IMG/VR virus record: IMGVR_UViG_3300031576_000192
Coordinates: 1-36,461 of that record
Reading direction: 5' to 3' (one strand)
Origin: a virus
DNA: 36,461 nt
Under the pieces are notes generated by a model that saw only the letters and a list, made by a program, of their open reading frames with translations, ran no database searches and was not told the origin of the DNA. Positions 21,568 through 28,619 of this stretch are shown here, one piece after another. Each line of letters opens with the position of its first letter. Position 1 is the stretch's first letter. The translations under genes were made by a program, and so were the position numbers.

Positions 21568-23469
21568 TCAGCCTCCTTCCGCGGCGAAAAGGGCCGCGTC
21601 TTGGGGGGATAGTTGCCCGGGCGCCTGGGGCGCCGGGCCTCCCGGGGGTAGACCCTGGGGAGGACCGCCGGGGGGAAGCCCGCCCGGCGGAGGGGCCATC
21701 TGGCCCTCTGGCGGCTGGAGGAACTCCGCGTGGGCGGAGAAATCGGTGGTGGCTAGGAGCTGCTGGGTATTCAGCACCCCGTCTTCATGGCGCTGCGTGT
21801 TATAGAGGGTGATCGCCTGCGAGAAGCGCGCTTCGGGATCGGAAGGAAGGGTAGAGCCCGTTTTAATCTCGAAATCGAAGCGGGAGTCGTGGAAGCGGGA
21901 GACGATCTGGAGCTTCGGAATCATCATGGGAAGCCCGCTCATCTCGTCTATCTCCGGTGTCCCATCTTCCATTTCGGAGGGGATCATTTCTTCCTGCCCG
22001 TCTTCCCCGACGACGGGGAGGAATTGCCGGGACATCTCTTCCATTCGGAACATGCCGTTGGGGAGGGCAATACGGATCACCCGGTCGTCGGTCCAGTATT
22101 GCGCGATCCGTTCGGTGTGCCGGGCGCCGATCTCGCCCAGGGATGATTCCAGGTGCCGGATGCCAATGCGCACCCCGCGCTCCATGACTTTCTGGAGGGA
22201 GCGGATCGCCACCCCCGAGCGGATCTCGCCCGGTTCCTGGCCGCGGTCCACCGAGAAGACCATGGACACGACATCGAAGTTTTCCCGGAACATCTTGTAG
22301 ATCGCGGCGAAGTCGGCGGAAAGACCGGCCGCCTGGAGCCAGGCCGGGCGGGAACCGGAGGCGATTTCCCGGAAGCGGATAAGGTGCCGGGGGTCCCGGA
22401 GCGAGCGGTCGGTCACCCCGGAGCCTTCCGGGACCATGAGCCACGGCCGGGCTTCGAGGAACATGTGATCGGCGAACATGCGGAGCATGTGGCCGATTTG
22501 CCGCTCCATGGGGATCAGCTGCTCCACCAGCCCCGAGGGACCGGAGCGGGTAACGTCGGTCGTCACCACTTCGTCGAAGACGAGCGGGACGAAGGGGAAG
22601 GCGTGATGTTCCCAGTCCCGGTAGGGGTTCTCGCTGTCATCCAGAAGGGTGTTCCCGGCGACCACCACCCGGCGCCCGCGGTCGAGCGAGAGTCTTTCCC
22701 CGGTGCGGATGGGTTCGGGTCCGGTCCACAGTTCGTAGAGCATGACCATCTCCCCGGCGTCAGGGGAGAAGGCGGTGTACTCATCCCGGGGGAGCTGCGC
22801 TATTTTCCCGGCCGACGCGGAGATGGCCTCGATCGTCTTCGGTTCCTTCTCCACTATGTCTTCGATATCCGGCCGCATGGTCATGGGGGCGTCTGTGGTG
22901 TAGCGGTACTCGGCGCGCACGTCTTTCGCCTTCTCCCCGTAGATGCGCTTCAGGCGGGCTAGGGGAACGAGGGTGCGGCGGCAGAGCCACGCCGCCTGTT
23001 CCACCCGGTCAACGTCCGGGTCCCAATCCATATTCCGGGCGTCCACCACCTCGAGAACCGCTTCCCTGGCGAACGGATTCCAGCCCACGTCCATGAAGGC
23101 CATTCCGGCGACCCACATGTCGCGGACGTAGCGTTCGATTAAGCGTTCGATCTTCAGGCGGCCGTGCTCGAAGACGATGCACTCGTTCATCAAGGCGGAG
23201 AGTCCGGCATCGTCGGGGTTACGGGGGAGGACGACCGATTGCGGCCGGGAGTCGGTGGCCGCGGCGATGATGTGCTCGATGGTCGGCCGGATCATGCGGG
23301 AGCGGACCTTCGACTGCCAGTCGTAGCTCGTTTCCACGTCCGGCTCGCCGTAGCGGTAGTACATCTGGCAGCGGTTCACCCGCTCGTAGAAGTTCTGGTG
23401 CGTCCTCCGGGCGCGGGATGTTTCCGACCGCACCCAATCCACCAGCGCGGCGTTCTTCCCGGAAGCCAT
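21568..23469 (-). CDS. Portal protein
   Basis: A 633-residue protein following the terminase block and preceding scaffold and capsid, as portals do. The N-terminal region is helical (ARRTHQNFYERVNRCQMYYRYGEP). The middle contains portal-typical elements: WVAGMAFMDVGWNP, VVDARNMDWDPDVDRVEQAAWLCRR, and PFVPLVFDEV leading into a long helix (LVEQLIPMERQIGHMLRMFADHM), followed by a SGVAIRSLQ helix. The last 45 residues are a Pro/Gly-rich tail (repeated GGLPPGGP-like units). Portals form the dodecameric DNA channel at one vertex. GGAGA lies upstream of the ATG. Confidence 0.88.
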   Translation of the reverse strand: MASGKNAALVDWVRSETSRARRTHQNFYERVNRCQMYYRYGEPDVETSYDWQSKVRSRMIRPTIEHIIAAATDSRPQSVVLPRNPDDAGLSALMNECIVFEHGRLKIERLIERYVRDMWVAGMAFMDVGWNPFAREAVLEVVDARNMDWDPDVDRVEQAAWLCRRTLVPLARLKRIYGEKAKDVRAEYRYTTDAPMTMRPDIEDIVEKEPKTIEAISASAGKIAQLPRDEYTAFSPDAGEMVMLYELWTGPEPIRTGERLSLDRGRRVVVAGNTLLDDSENPYRDWEHHAFPFVPLVFDEVVTTDVTRSGPSGLVEQLIPMERQIGHMLRMFADHMFLEARPWLMVPEGSGVTDRSLRDPRHLIRFREIASGSRPAWLQAAGLSADFAAIYKMFRENFDVVSMVFSVDRGQEPGEIRSGVAIRSLQKVMERGVRIGIRHLESSLGEIGARHTERIAQYWTDDRVIRIALPNGMFRMEEMSRQFLPVVGEDGQEEMIPSEMEDGTPEIDEMSGLPMMIPKLQIVSRFHDSRFDFEIKTGSTLPSDPEARFSQAITLYNTQRHEDGVLNTQQLLATTDFSAHAEFLQPPEGQMAPPPGGLPPGGPPQGLPPGGPAPQAPGQLSPQDAALFAAEGG

Positions 23470-23796
23470 CTAGCGGCTCTCCAGGGCGGCTTCTTCCCAG
23501 TTGCGGTTTTCGGGATAGCTTTCGTAGTAGCCGTGGCCGCGGGCCTCGTGGGTTACACGGGAGCGGGCGAGGAGGCTTTTCCGGTGGGCGGGGGATTCGA
23601 CGCGGAGGCCGAAGCCTTTGTCGAAGTAGGGGTACCCCTTCCGGGTAAACGGCTGCGCGTCTTGGGGAACCGACCAGAGGCGCGGCATCTTTTTCCGGCA
23701 GATTCCGCAGCGCGGGGCCAGGCGGTCTCTGTCGGCCACGGCGAGAACCCGGAGTTCGGTTCCCGGATGTCTGGCGCACGCATACTCGTAGAGCAT
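23470..23796 (-). CDS. FmdB-type zinc ribbon protein
   Basis: A 108-residue protein opening with MLYEYACARH, the usual start of FmdB-type zinc ribbons (PF09723). It has a C-x2-H at residues 7-10 and C-x2-C at 30-33 followed by a basic K-K-M-x-R. The remaining 70 residues are Arg/Tyr/Glu-rich and unassigned. Its stop directly abuts the portal gene. The ATG lacks a ribosome site and follows a 49-bp gap after the terminase nuclease gene; a 5-bp hairpin (23804-23817) lies just upstream. A role with terminase/portal is only suggested by position. Confidence 0.65.
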   Translation of the reverse strand: MLYEYACARHPGTELRVLAVADRDRLAPRCGICRKKMPRLWSVPQDAQPFTRKGYPYFDKGFGLRVESPAHRKSLLARSRVTHEARGHGYYESYPENRNWEEAALESR

Positions 23797-23845
23797 GGCG
23801 AACGCTCTAGCGAGAGCTACTAAGCGGCTGTCAAGGGAGTAAAAA

Positions 23846-24586
23846 TCAGCGGTCGCTTCCGCCCCAGGATCCTTCGGCGTCCCAGGCGAGCGTGGTTCTG
23901 GCGGCGTCTTCCTCGTCTTCTTCCAGCATCATTTCTTCCTGCCATCCACGCAGTTTCACCACCATACCCGGTCTCCGCTGTGGTTTCTCGTCTTCCATTT
24001 CGCGCAGCACGAGCGAGAGCATGACATGGGCGGCGATGGCGGCGGCGTCGGCGCGGTCGTCCCGGCGCCCGCGGCCCACGCCTATCTTCTCCGACCCGGT
24101 GCGGGAGCGGTCGTAATTGTAGGCGTTCATTTCGTGGAGGGTTTCCGGGCAGAAGAATACGATTTCATCGTGTTCGAGGAGTTCGCGGAGCCGGGAGATC
24201 GCCTCATGTTTGGACGCCTGCGAGGAGTACCAGCCCAGGCGCCGGCGGCGGGCGCCGAAGACCCCCTGGCTCATCTTCTGAAAGACCTGCCGCCCGCCCA
24301 GATTGTAGACATCGGTTATGACGGCATGTCCGGTGTTGTTCTCTTCTATGGCGACGAGGGCGTCGTTGTAGACCTTGGCCACCCCAAAGGCCTGCCGGGC
24401 TTGTTCCCGGGGGGAAATCCAGCCGTGGAAGGTGGCCACTTGCGTAAAGGGGATGGCGGTGCGGTCGAAAACGTGGGCGGCGGAAGGGTCCCCGTTCTCC
24501 AAACCCAGGGAGGTATCCATGGAAAGGAGGTATTCGTGGTCGGGCAGGGGGGCTTCGTTAACCTTCCAGAGCGGCCTTCTTAGCAC
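23846..24586 (-). CDS. Terminase large subunit, separate nuclease domain
   Basis: A 246-residue protein equal to the C-terminal RNase H-like nuclease half of TerL. It has the first catalytic Asp in LLSMDTSLG (Asp24), a Glu in ALVAIEENN (Glu81/82), and an acidic pair in RGRRDDRADAAAIA near residue 180, the usual three metal ligands. It cuts concatemeric DNA during packaging. The start is GTG 24586 with GGGAGG 6 bases upstream, so it is translated on its own. The ATPase half is 24905-25945, with a third gene between. The acidic C-terminal segment (EEDEEDAAR) is unassigned. Confidence 0.8.
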   Translation of the reverse strand: MLRRPLWKVNEAPLPDHEYLLSMDTSLGLENGDPSAAHVFDRTAIPFTQVATFHGWISPREQARQAFGVAKVYNDALVAIEENNTGHAVITDVYNLGGRQVFQKMSQGVFGARRRRLGWYSSQASKHEAISRLRELLEHDEIVFFCPETLHEMNAYNYDRSRTGSEKIGVGRGRRDDRADAAAIAAHVMLSLVLREMEDEKPQRRPGMVVKLRGWQEEMMLEEDEEDAARTTLAWDAEGSWGGSDR

Positions 24587-24929
24587 GCATAGCCTCCCGG
24601 GCGCGCAGGGCTCCCGCCTGACGGTTTTGCCTGGCCACCACCGCCTTCTCGGCCATCCGCTCCTCTACCGAGGGCTTTTCCTGGAAGGATGTTCCACATG
24701 GAACATTTCGCGGAGGGTCTTTTTCGCAGTAGTAGTCGGCGAGATGGATGATGGCGGAGAGGGCGGGTCCGTCGCCCTGCACCATGCGCCGGGAGACGGC
24801 GCGTACCCCTTCGGCCAGGTTGACGAAGGCTTCCATGGCCGCCCGTTTCACCTTTTCCGCTCGCAGCGGATGTGTCAGGGACACCGGCACGTCAGCGCCG
24901 GGGGCTAGGCCGCCGCTTCCATTGTCCAT
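24558..24929 (-). CDS. Hypothetical helical protein inserted between terminase halves
   Basis: A 123-residue protein in a different frame from both terminase halves. Its ATG (24929) has AAGGAGG 10 bases upstream and overlaps the end of the ATPase gene by 25 bp; its end overlaps the start of the nuclease gene by 29 bp. It is mostly helical: VKRAAMEAFVNLAEGVRAVSRRM, a Cys-containing centre, and an Ala/Arg-rich C-terminus (ERMAEKAVVARQNRQAGALRAREAMRAKK). There is no HNH or LAGLIDADG motif. It might bind DNA or bridge the two terminase parts. The parS-like 16-mer lies inside it. Confidence 0.6.
   Translation of the reverse strand: MDNGSGGLAPGADVPVSLTHPLRAEKVKRAAMEAFVNLAEGVRAVSRRMVQGDGPALSAIIHLADYYCEKDPPRNVPCGTSFQEKPSVEERMAEKAVVARQNRQAGALRAREAMRAKKAALEG
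24690..24705. other. 16-bp near-palindrome resembling a ParB parS site
   Basis: TGTTCCACATGGAACA has perfect 7-bp arms around a central CA. It differs by one base from the parS form TGTTCCACGTGGAACA that I recall for several bacteria. It lies within the coding sequence 24558-24929. No ParB gene is present in the window, so binding would require a host ParB. It may be chance. Confidence 0.35.
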
Positions 24930-25945
24930 CGGCTGTTTTCCTCCTTCAGCTCACAGGTTTTGGCCGTTCCGGTGATTGCGGATAGATGTCTTTTCAATGT
25001 CCGCGGGGCGATAAAGGGCTTCCCGGAGGACCCCAGGAAGGCGGTCACCTCGTCTTCCGGGTATTGCGTCTGGAAGATCGCTTCCCCGACTCCCCCTTCC
25101 TGGCAGTCTCCCGGGCACAGTTCGTAGATCTTGTCCCGGCGCCAGCGGATCTGGTCGGCGCGGAGCCCTTCTTCTTCCATGAGGGCTTTTTCCGAGCCCC
25201 AGAGAGTACCCAGTCGAGCTTGCGGGTCACCCCGCCGGTAGTCGTCAGCCCACCACCACGGGACGAACATCTTTTTCCAGATGCCGTCATCCCGCACTGA
25301 AACGTACCGCTCGTAGAACTGGCCTTCGGGGCCGTAGGAAACGGACTCCACAATGAGAACACCGCCGAACTCAGGGGGAGGGACAGATTCGGAAACACCC
25401 GCCATGAGCTCATCGGTGAACTTGGGGTGCGCGGCTTCCGAGCAGAGGACGCGGTGGTTGGTGTACGACTGCCCCGGGGCAACCTGGCCGGCGGTCTGGA
25501 TGAAGACGCGGCTTTCCGTTCTGGCGAAGGTCTTTTCAAAGATCGAGTCATGTTTCATCTCCGGCCGGAGCCACTCCGGCGTCAGTTTCATCATGAGCGC
25601 GAAGCGCCCCAGGGCGGTCAAGGTCGCCTTCTCATCGTGCAAGAGCACCATGATGTTGAGCGAGCGGTCCCCGAAGAGCTCGGCCAGGACGATCTCCTGG
25701 TGCGCGGCGGCGAGAAAGTGCAGGGTCTTCCCGTTCTGCCGCGGCCCGAGGAGAATCAGCCGCTTCGCCCCGAGAGCGTCCACCTTCCGCTGCATGGTGT
25801 TCAGGACGAAGGGGATGAGCCGCCCGCGCTTGTCGGTGATCTTGACAAAGTACCGGCACCATTCGGCGAAGGAGAGATTACCCAGCGTCTCCCGGCTCTC
25901 CCGGAGCTCTCCCAAAGTCAACGTACCCGGCTTCGAGGGCGGCAT
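24905..25945 (-). CDS. Terminase large subunit, separate ATPase domain
   Basis: A 346-residue protein equal to the N-terminal packaging ATPase half of TerL. It has a Walker A motif GPRQNGKT (about residues 67-74), a Walker B-like HRVLCSEAA where the usual Asp-Glu is Ser-Glu, and a coupling motif region GVLIVESVSYGPEGQFYE. This fits the motor that pumps DNA through the portal. The frame stops at 24905 just where the linker to the nuclease domain would be. The nuclease (23846-24586) is a separate gene. AAGGAGAAGGG lies upstream of the ATG, and the 5' end overlaps TerS by 68 bp. Confidence 0.82.
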   Translation of the reverse strand: MPPSKPGTLTLGELRESRETLGNLSFAEWCRYFVKITDKRGRLIPFVLNTMQRKVDALGAKRLILLGPRQNGKTLHFLAAAHQEIVLAELFGDRSLNIMVLLHDEKATLTALGRFALMMKLTPEWLRPEMKHDSIFEKTFARTESRVFIQTAGQVAPGQSYTNHRVLCSEAAHPKFTDELMAGVSESVPPPEFGGVLIVESVSYGPEGQFYERYVSVRDDGIWKKMFVPWWWADDYRRGDPQARLGTLWGSEKALMEEEGLRADQIRWRRDKIYELCPGDCQEGGVGEAIFQTQYPEDEVTAFLGSSGKPFIAPRTLKRHLSAITGTAKTCELKEENSRWTMEAAA

Positions 25946-26594
25946 CGAGTCCCTTCTCCTTCATGAGCCGTTGTTCCTCTTCGATCTTCTTCGCTTCCTC
26001 GTCTCGTTCCCTGAAGTACTGTTTCATGGCGGAGGCGGCGAGAACCCCGCCAGCGGCGCCGGCGGCCGCGCCTTCGGCGACCGCCTCCTTCAGCCGGGTC
26101 CCGGCCGCTCCGAGATCCCCGTGAATGGTGAAGAAGGTCTTTCTGTCCGGCGCCCCCAGCGGTCCTCCGAGATTGGCGGAGTCCACCAGCGACTTGAAGG
26201 TATGCGCGTAGGCATAGCTCGCCTTCATCTTCGCCCGTTCACGGAACTCCCGCTGGACGTGCGGCTGCCGGAGCCAGCGGGTCACCTGATCGGCCCCGTA
26301 GCCCACCTGCGTGCAGAGCTCGTAGAAGTTATTGGGCATCCGGTCGTTTGGCCGGTCCTCCAGCCAGCGAAAGACTTTCATCTCGGCGGGGGAAAGGCGG
26401 GTGGGTTTTCCGGGCGGCGGAGGGTTCTTGCGAATCATGAAGGACCAGCGCGGCACCTTACGGTGCGAACCGAAGGAACCCATGACCCGGCCGGTGAAGA
26501 TGGAAAGGGCGGTGCCGTGGTTGTGACGCTCCGCTCGCTCGCGGGCCATCTCCTCCAGCGTGCGCGCCCCAGGCTCTAGTTTATCCTCATCCAT
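25878..26594 (-). CDS. Terminase small subunit-like protein
   Basis: ATG at 26594 gives 238 residues; the longer open frame to 26888 runs antisense-like through the neighbour and is rejected. A helix-turn-helix-like section (about 90-125: NNFYELCTQVGYGADQVTRWLRQPHVQREFRERAKM) resembles TerS DNA-binding domains, where G-x-x-x-x-x-V-x-R-W/Y-L is followed by a P-x-F/V. An Ala/Gly-rich hydrophobic segment (about 178-197) and a charged C-terminal helix follow. It is directly upstream of the ATPase gene, as TerS normally is, and recognises packaging sites. The 3' overlap with TerL is unusually long (68 bp). Confidence 0.7.
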   Translation of the reverse strand: MDEDKLEPGARTLEEMARERAERHNHGTALSIFTGRVMGSFGSHRKVPRWSFMIRKNPPPPGKPTRLSPAEMKVFRWLEDRPNDRMPNNFYELCTQVGYGADQVTRWLRQPHVQREFRERAKMKASYAYAHTFKSLVDSANLGGPLGAPDRKTFFTIHGDLGAAGTRLKEAVAEGAAAGAAGGVLAASAMKQYFRERDEEAKKIEEEQRLMKEKGLDAALEAGYVDFGRAPGEPGDAG

Positions 26595-26851
26595 CCGGTC
26601 ATCTCCAGGAGATCGGCTTCGGATACGGGATCGCCCACGATGATGAAACAGGCGGTCCCCGAGACGATCCTCACCATGACCGACCCGGCCTGCATGAGAG
26701 CGAGATAGAAGCCGTCCTCCCCCGGAATACTGCCTCGCGCAACGGCGTCGGCCGCGGAGGCCAGGGCGGCAATCTGTTCTATGACCGCGTCGTCGGGAAC
26801 GAAAAACTCGCGGGACCCGTCCTCTCCGGTAACAATGACCCGGTGTGTCAC
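26576..26851 (-). CDS. Small hypothetical protein before terminase
   Basis: The GTG at 26851 overlaps the preceding stop (GTGA), with AAGGAG 9 bases upstream. The 91-residue product has strand-rich ends (THRVIVTGEDGSREFFV, VMVRIVSGTACFIIVGD) and an Ala-rich central helix (AVIEQIAALASAADAVA), suggesting a small alpha/beta domain. It overlaps the TerS start by 19 bp. No family recognised. Confidence 0.55.
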   Translation of the reverse strand: MTHRVIVTGEDGSREFFVPDDAVIEQIAALASAADAVARGSIPGEDGFYLALMQAGSVMVRIVSGTACFIIVGDPVSEADLLEMTGWMRIN

Positions 26852-27036
26852 GAGACGGACTCCTTCTCACTCCCGGAAAACGGCTCACTCACCTCCGACT
26901 CCGCCTCCAGGACCAGAAACCCGGGAGACGGAACATAGTCAACCAACCTCCAGCCCATCCCGGCCCATGCGTTCAAAACCTTCTCATGCTCACCCCAGGT
27001 ATCCGACGCCTTCAACTGGACAAAACGATACTTCAT
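26848..27036 (-). CDS. DUF4177-like small protein
   Basis: ATG 27036 with AGGAG 9 bases upstream gives 62 residues; the longer frame to 27105 overlaps the zinc-ribbon gene and is not used. The pattern MKYRFVQ...W..HEKVLNAWAGMGWRLVDYV matches DUF4177 (PF13783), in which a short strand, a helix L-N-x-x-G-x-x-G-W and a second strand form a small domain of unknown role. The tail is acidic. It is coupled on both sides by ATGA/GTGA overlaps. Confidence 0.65.
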   Translation of the reverse strand: MKYRFVQLKASDTWGEHEKVLNAWAGMGWRLVDYVPSPGFLVLEAESEVSEPFSGSEKESVS

Positions 27037-27248
27037 GACAAACACTCCTCTCGGGGAACCGAAGGTGGAATGGTCTGATAGAACAAAGTCACCAACCCCG
27101 GACATTCAGGACAGATAAGCACCGGCAGTAAATACGGGCCTCCCGGACAACACGGGAAAAGCGCCACGGCATACTCGTACCCACACTGCGGGCACTCCCA
27201 AGAGACGCGAGGCGCATCCCTTCGAATTACTTCGCCGCTTCCGTCCAC
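27033..27248 (-). CDS. Small double zinc-ribbon-like protein
   Basis: GTG 27248 has AAGGAG about 5 bases upstream, giving 71 residues. Three Cys pairs are present: Cys19-x2-Cys22 (WECPQCGYEY), adjacent Cys33-Cys34, and Cys46-x2-Cys49 (LICPECPG), a classic zinc-ribbon arrangement with the middle pair extra. It overlaps the preceding gene by 22 bp and the next by 4 bp. It could be a small transcription or nucleic-acid-binding accessory factor at the head of the late operon; this is inference. Confidence 0.6.
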   Translation of the reverse strand: MDGSGEVIRRDAPRVSWECPQCGYEYAVALFPCCPGGPYLLPVLICPECPGLVTLFYQTIPPSVPREECLS

Positions 27249-27586
27249 GTCTCCTTCCCTTCCGGCGGCCCAACATGCGGAAACGCCTCCTGCAAAGTCT
27301 TCTGAATCTGCTGCGCCACCCTCTCCTCGGCGTCCCGCTCCAGAAGCTCCCCCGTCCTCGCCCCAGCCACCATCTCCGAAGGAAGCCTCGGAGGACCCAC
27401 ATACCCCTCAACCAACGCCCACCACGCCGTCACCAGATCCCGCGGATCCACCCGACAGGCGAAGCCCTCAAATAAAGAAGGCATCGAAGGAAAATCGAAA
27501 GTCAATAAACCATCCGGGAGAAGCGTAACCTCGGCCGAAACCGGATCGCCCTGAACCACAAACAAAACCCGCACACTCCTAACCAC
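27227..27586 (-). CDS. Hypothetical protein near the start of the late operon
   Basis: The start was placed at GTG 27586 because it shares a base with the stop of the previous gene (TAGTG) and GGAGGG lies just upstream; the frame itself extends a few codons to a TTG. The product has about 119 residues. It begins with strands (VRVLFVVQGDPVSAEVTLLPDGLLTFDF), and continues with a RDLVTAWWALVEGYVG helix and a Glu/Gln-rich C-terminus. The DNA is strongly G-skewed on the coding strand. No family recognised. Confidence 0.55.
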   Translation of the reverse strand: MVRSVRVLFVVQGDPVSAEVTLLPDGLLTFDFPSMPSLFEGFACRVDPRDLVTAWWALVEGYVGPPRLPSEMVAGARTGELLERDAEERVAQQIQKTLQEAFPHVGPPEGKETWTEAAK

Positions 27587-27897
27587 TACTCCCTCCAAGC
27601 CCCAGTATCCAACCGCTCCGATCCAATCTCCCGATCATCCACCACCACCCCCTCAAACTTGACCTGCACCGACCTCACCCGCTCCTCCGTATCCTCCAAC
27701 CCCAAATCCCCCTTCCCCACCGCATCCCCCAAAACCTCCGGCAACTTCCGATGATCCTTGAAAGTAGGATCCCTCAACGCCACCCTCCGATTCACCGCAG
27801 CATTTCTCCTCCCCAACTCCTCCAAACTCAACCCACGCCTCCCCCCAACCACCAACCTCCCCTTCACAACCTTCCTCCCCTTCACAACCTTCTTCAT
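27586..27897 (-). CDS. Basic hypothetical protein, first gene of the late operon
   Basis: ATG 27897 gives 103 residues. The N-terminus is very basic with a repeated KVVKGR unit, then GGRRGLSLEELGRRNAAVNRR, a possible DNA-binding helix, followed by an acidic/mixed C-terminal half. The + strand here is almost G-free (27841-27900 has 33 C and 1 G), so the coding strand is a G-rich tract and codon choice is unlike the neighbours. A weak promoter-like pair lies just upstream. No family recognised. Confidence 0.5.
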   Translation of the reverse strand: MKKVVKGRKVVKGRLVVGGRRGLSLEELGRRNAAVNRRVALRDPTFKDHRKLPEVLGDAVGKGDLGLEDTEERVRSVQVKFEGVVVDDREIGSERLDTGAWRE

Positions 27898-27905
27898 GAC
27901 CAAAA

Positions 27906-27934
27906 GAACTAACCCCCCAGAAACACACTGTCAA
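27906..27934 (-). promoter_or_regulatory. Weak promoter candidate for the leftward late operon
   Basis: On the minus strand a perfect -35 (TTGACA, plus-strand 27929-27934) is followed 16-17 bases later by only a poor -10 (TTAGTT or TAGTTC). It lies right before the first late gene. A consensus -35 with a weak -10 would suit a promoter needing an activator. The predicted start would fall almost on the ATG at 27897. Confidence 0.3.
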
Positions 27935-28388
27935 GCCCCCAAACCCCCCAGAACAACCCTCATTCCATTCCAGATAATGTGTAAACCTGGACCACCCCCA
28001 TAACCCCCCACCCCCAAACCCTTTACCACTTTCCCCTTGACAACACACGGAAAAACATGGGACTAAGACAGCCATCCCCCTCCGTATTCCCCCCAGGGAA
28101 TACTCCAGGGGATGCATCCTTCCCTCCCCACTAACTAAATCCAAACAAGGTTTGTAACCGTCCGAGAGCAAGGAATCCTTGTAAGAAGGGTCCGGTGATT
28201 TTTCCCCTCCTGGGTGGCATCGCGGTGGCGATGCCGAAATAATTTCAGGCGGGGGTTGACAGCGAAAAACGGTGGGCGAAACGTGGAGGTGAACGAGGGG
28301 AAAAGGAATACTTGAGTACCTACTCAACTATTCAGGAAAAGGAAAAGCCTACTCTAGAGTACGTGGAGACAAGAGGAGAAGGGGAAGA

Positions 28389-28419
28389 AGAGTAGCCTTG
28401 CGGGGTGCAAGGCTACTCT
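28389..28419 (-). terminator. Hairpin after the leftward early block
   Basis: A perfect 12-bp stem with a 7-base loop (28389-28400 with 28408-28419), 18 bases past the stop of 28437-28616. The leftward RNA continues into a pyrimidine-rich stretch (TCTTCCCCTTCTCC) rather than a pure U-run, so termination strength is uncertain. Its arms carry the GAGTA/TACTC word of the neighbouring palindromes. Confidence 0.5.
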
Positions 28420-28436
28420 AGAAGCGAAGAGGGGTA

Positions 28437-28616
28437 CTAGCGGGTGATTACGAGGCAGTAGATAATCACGGCTTCTAGGATCGCGCATCCCGTCAGCATG
28501 GCGGAGGTAAGATACGCCAGTGAGATGTTGCGCCGTGGTGGTGGTGCGCTAAGCAGGATGGCTTCGAGTGTTCCTACTCGCGCGGCCAGTTCTACTGCGT
28601 CATTATTCGTGTTCAC
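28437..28616 (-). CDS. Small membrane protein with N-terminal amphipathic helix
   Basis: A 59-residue frame from GTG 28616 to TAG 28437, just after the stop of 28620-29051. The N-terminal helix (ELAARVGTLEAILLSA) resembles that of its upstream neighbour (ELVQRMGQLETLLLR). A PPPRR turn and one TM helix (about 34-57, ending IIYCLVITR) follow. There is no clear ribosome site, so translational coupling across the 3-bp gap is likely. It is the last gene before the repeat-rich region. Function unknown. Confidence 0.55.
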   Translation of the reverse strand: MNTNNDAVELAARVGTLEAILLSAPPPRRNISLAYLTSAMLTGCAILEAVIIYCLVITR

Positions 28617-28619
28617 GAG

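Larger units (their letters stand above)
27898..28436. repeat. Non-coding region rich in inverted repeats; candidate origin/control region
   Basis: No convincing gene lies in these 539 bp. I count nine short inverted repeats: 28084-28103 (8-bp arms), 28110-28119 (GGATGCATCC), 28142-28154 (CAAAC/GTTTG), 28169-28181 (CAAGGA/TCCTTG), 28216-28235 (GGCATCG/CGATGCC), 28236-28246 (GAAAT/ATTTC), 28312-28327 (TTGAGTA/TACTCAA), 28350-28361 (TACTCTAGAGTA) and 28389-28419 (12-bp stem). The plus strand changes from C-rich at the left to purine/G-rich at the right. It separates the early block from the late operon. It may hold a replication origin, late promoter elements or repressor sites. Confidence 0.6.

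Noticed and set aside
23804-23817. Small hairpin GCTCT/AGAGC before the FmdB-like gene as a terminator
   Set aside because: The stem is only 5 bp and no U-run follows in the leftward direction; the gene order needs readthrough.
28037-28066. TTGACA at 28037 (and another at 28256) as rightward promoters
   Set aside because: Neither has an acceptable -10 box at 16-18 bp, and no rightward gene follows.
27653-28327. A 224-codon open frame on the minus strand reaching into the intergenic region
   Set aside because: It exists because the strand is nearly free of stop triplets (G/C skew). The product is Gly/Glu/Cys-rich filler, it overlaps 27586-27897, and it lacks a ribosome site.
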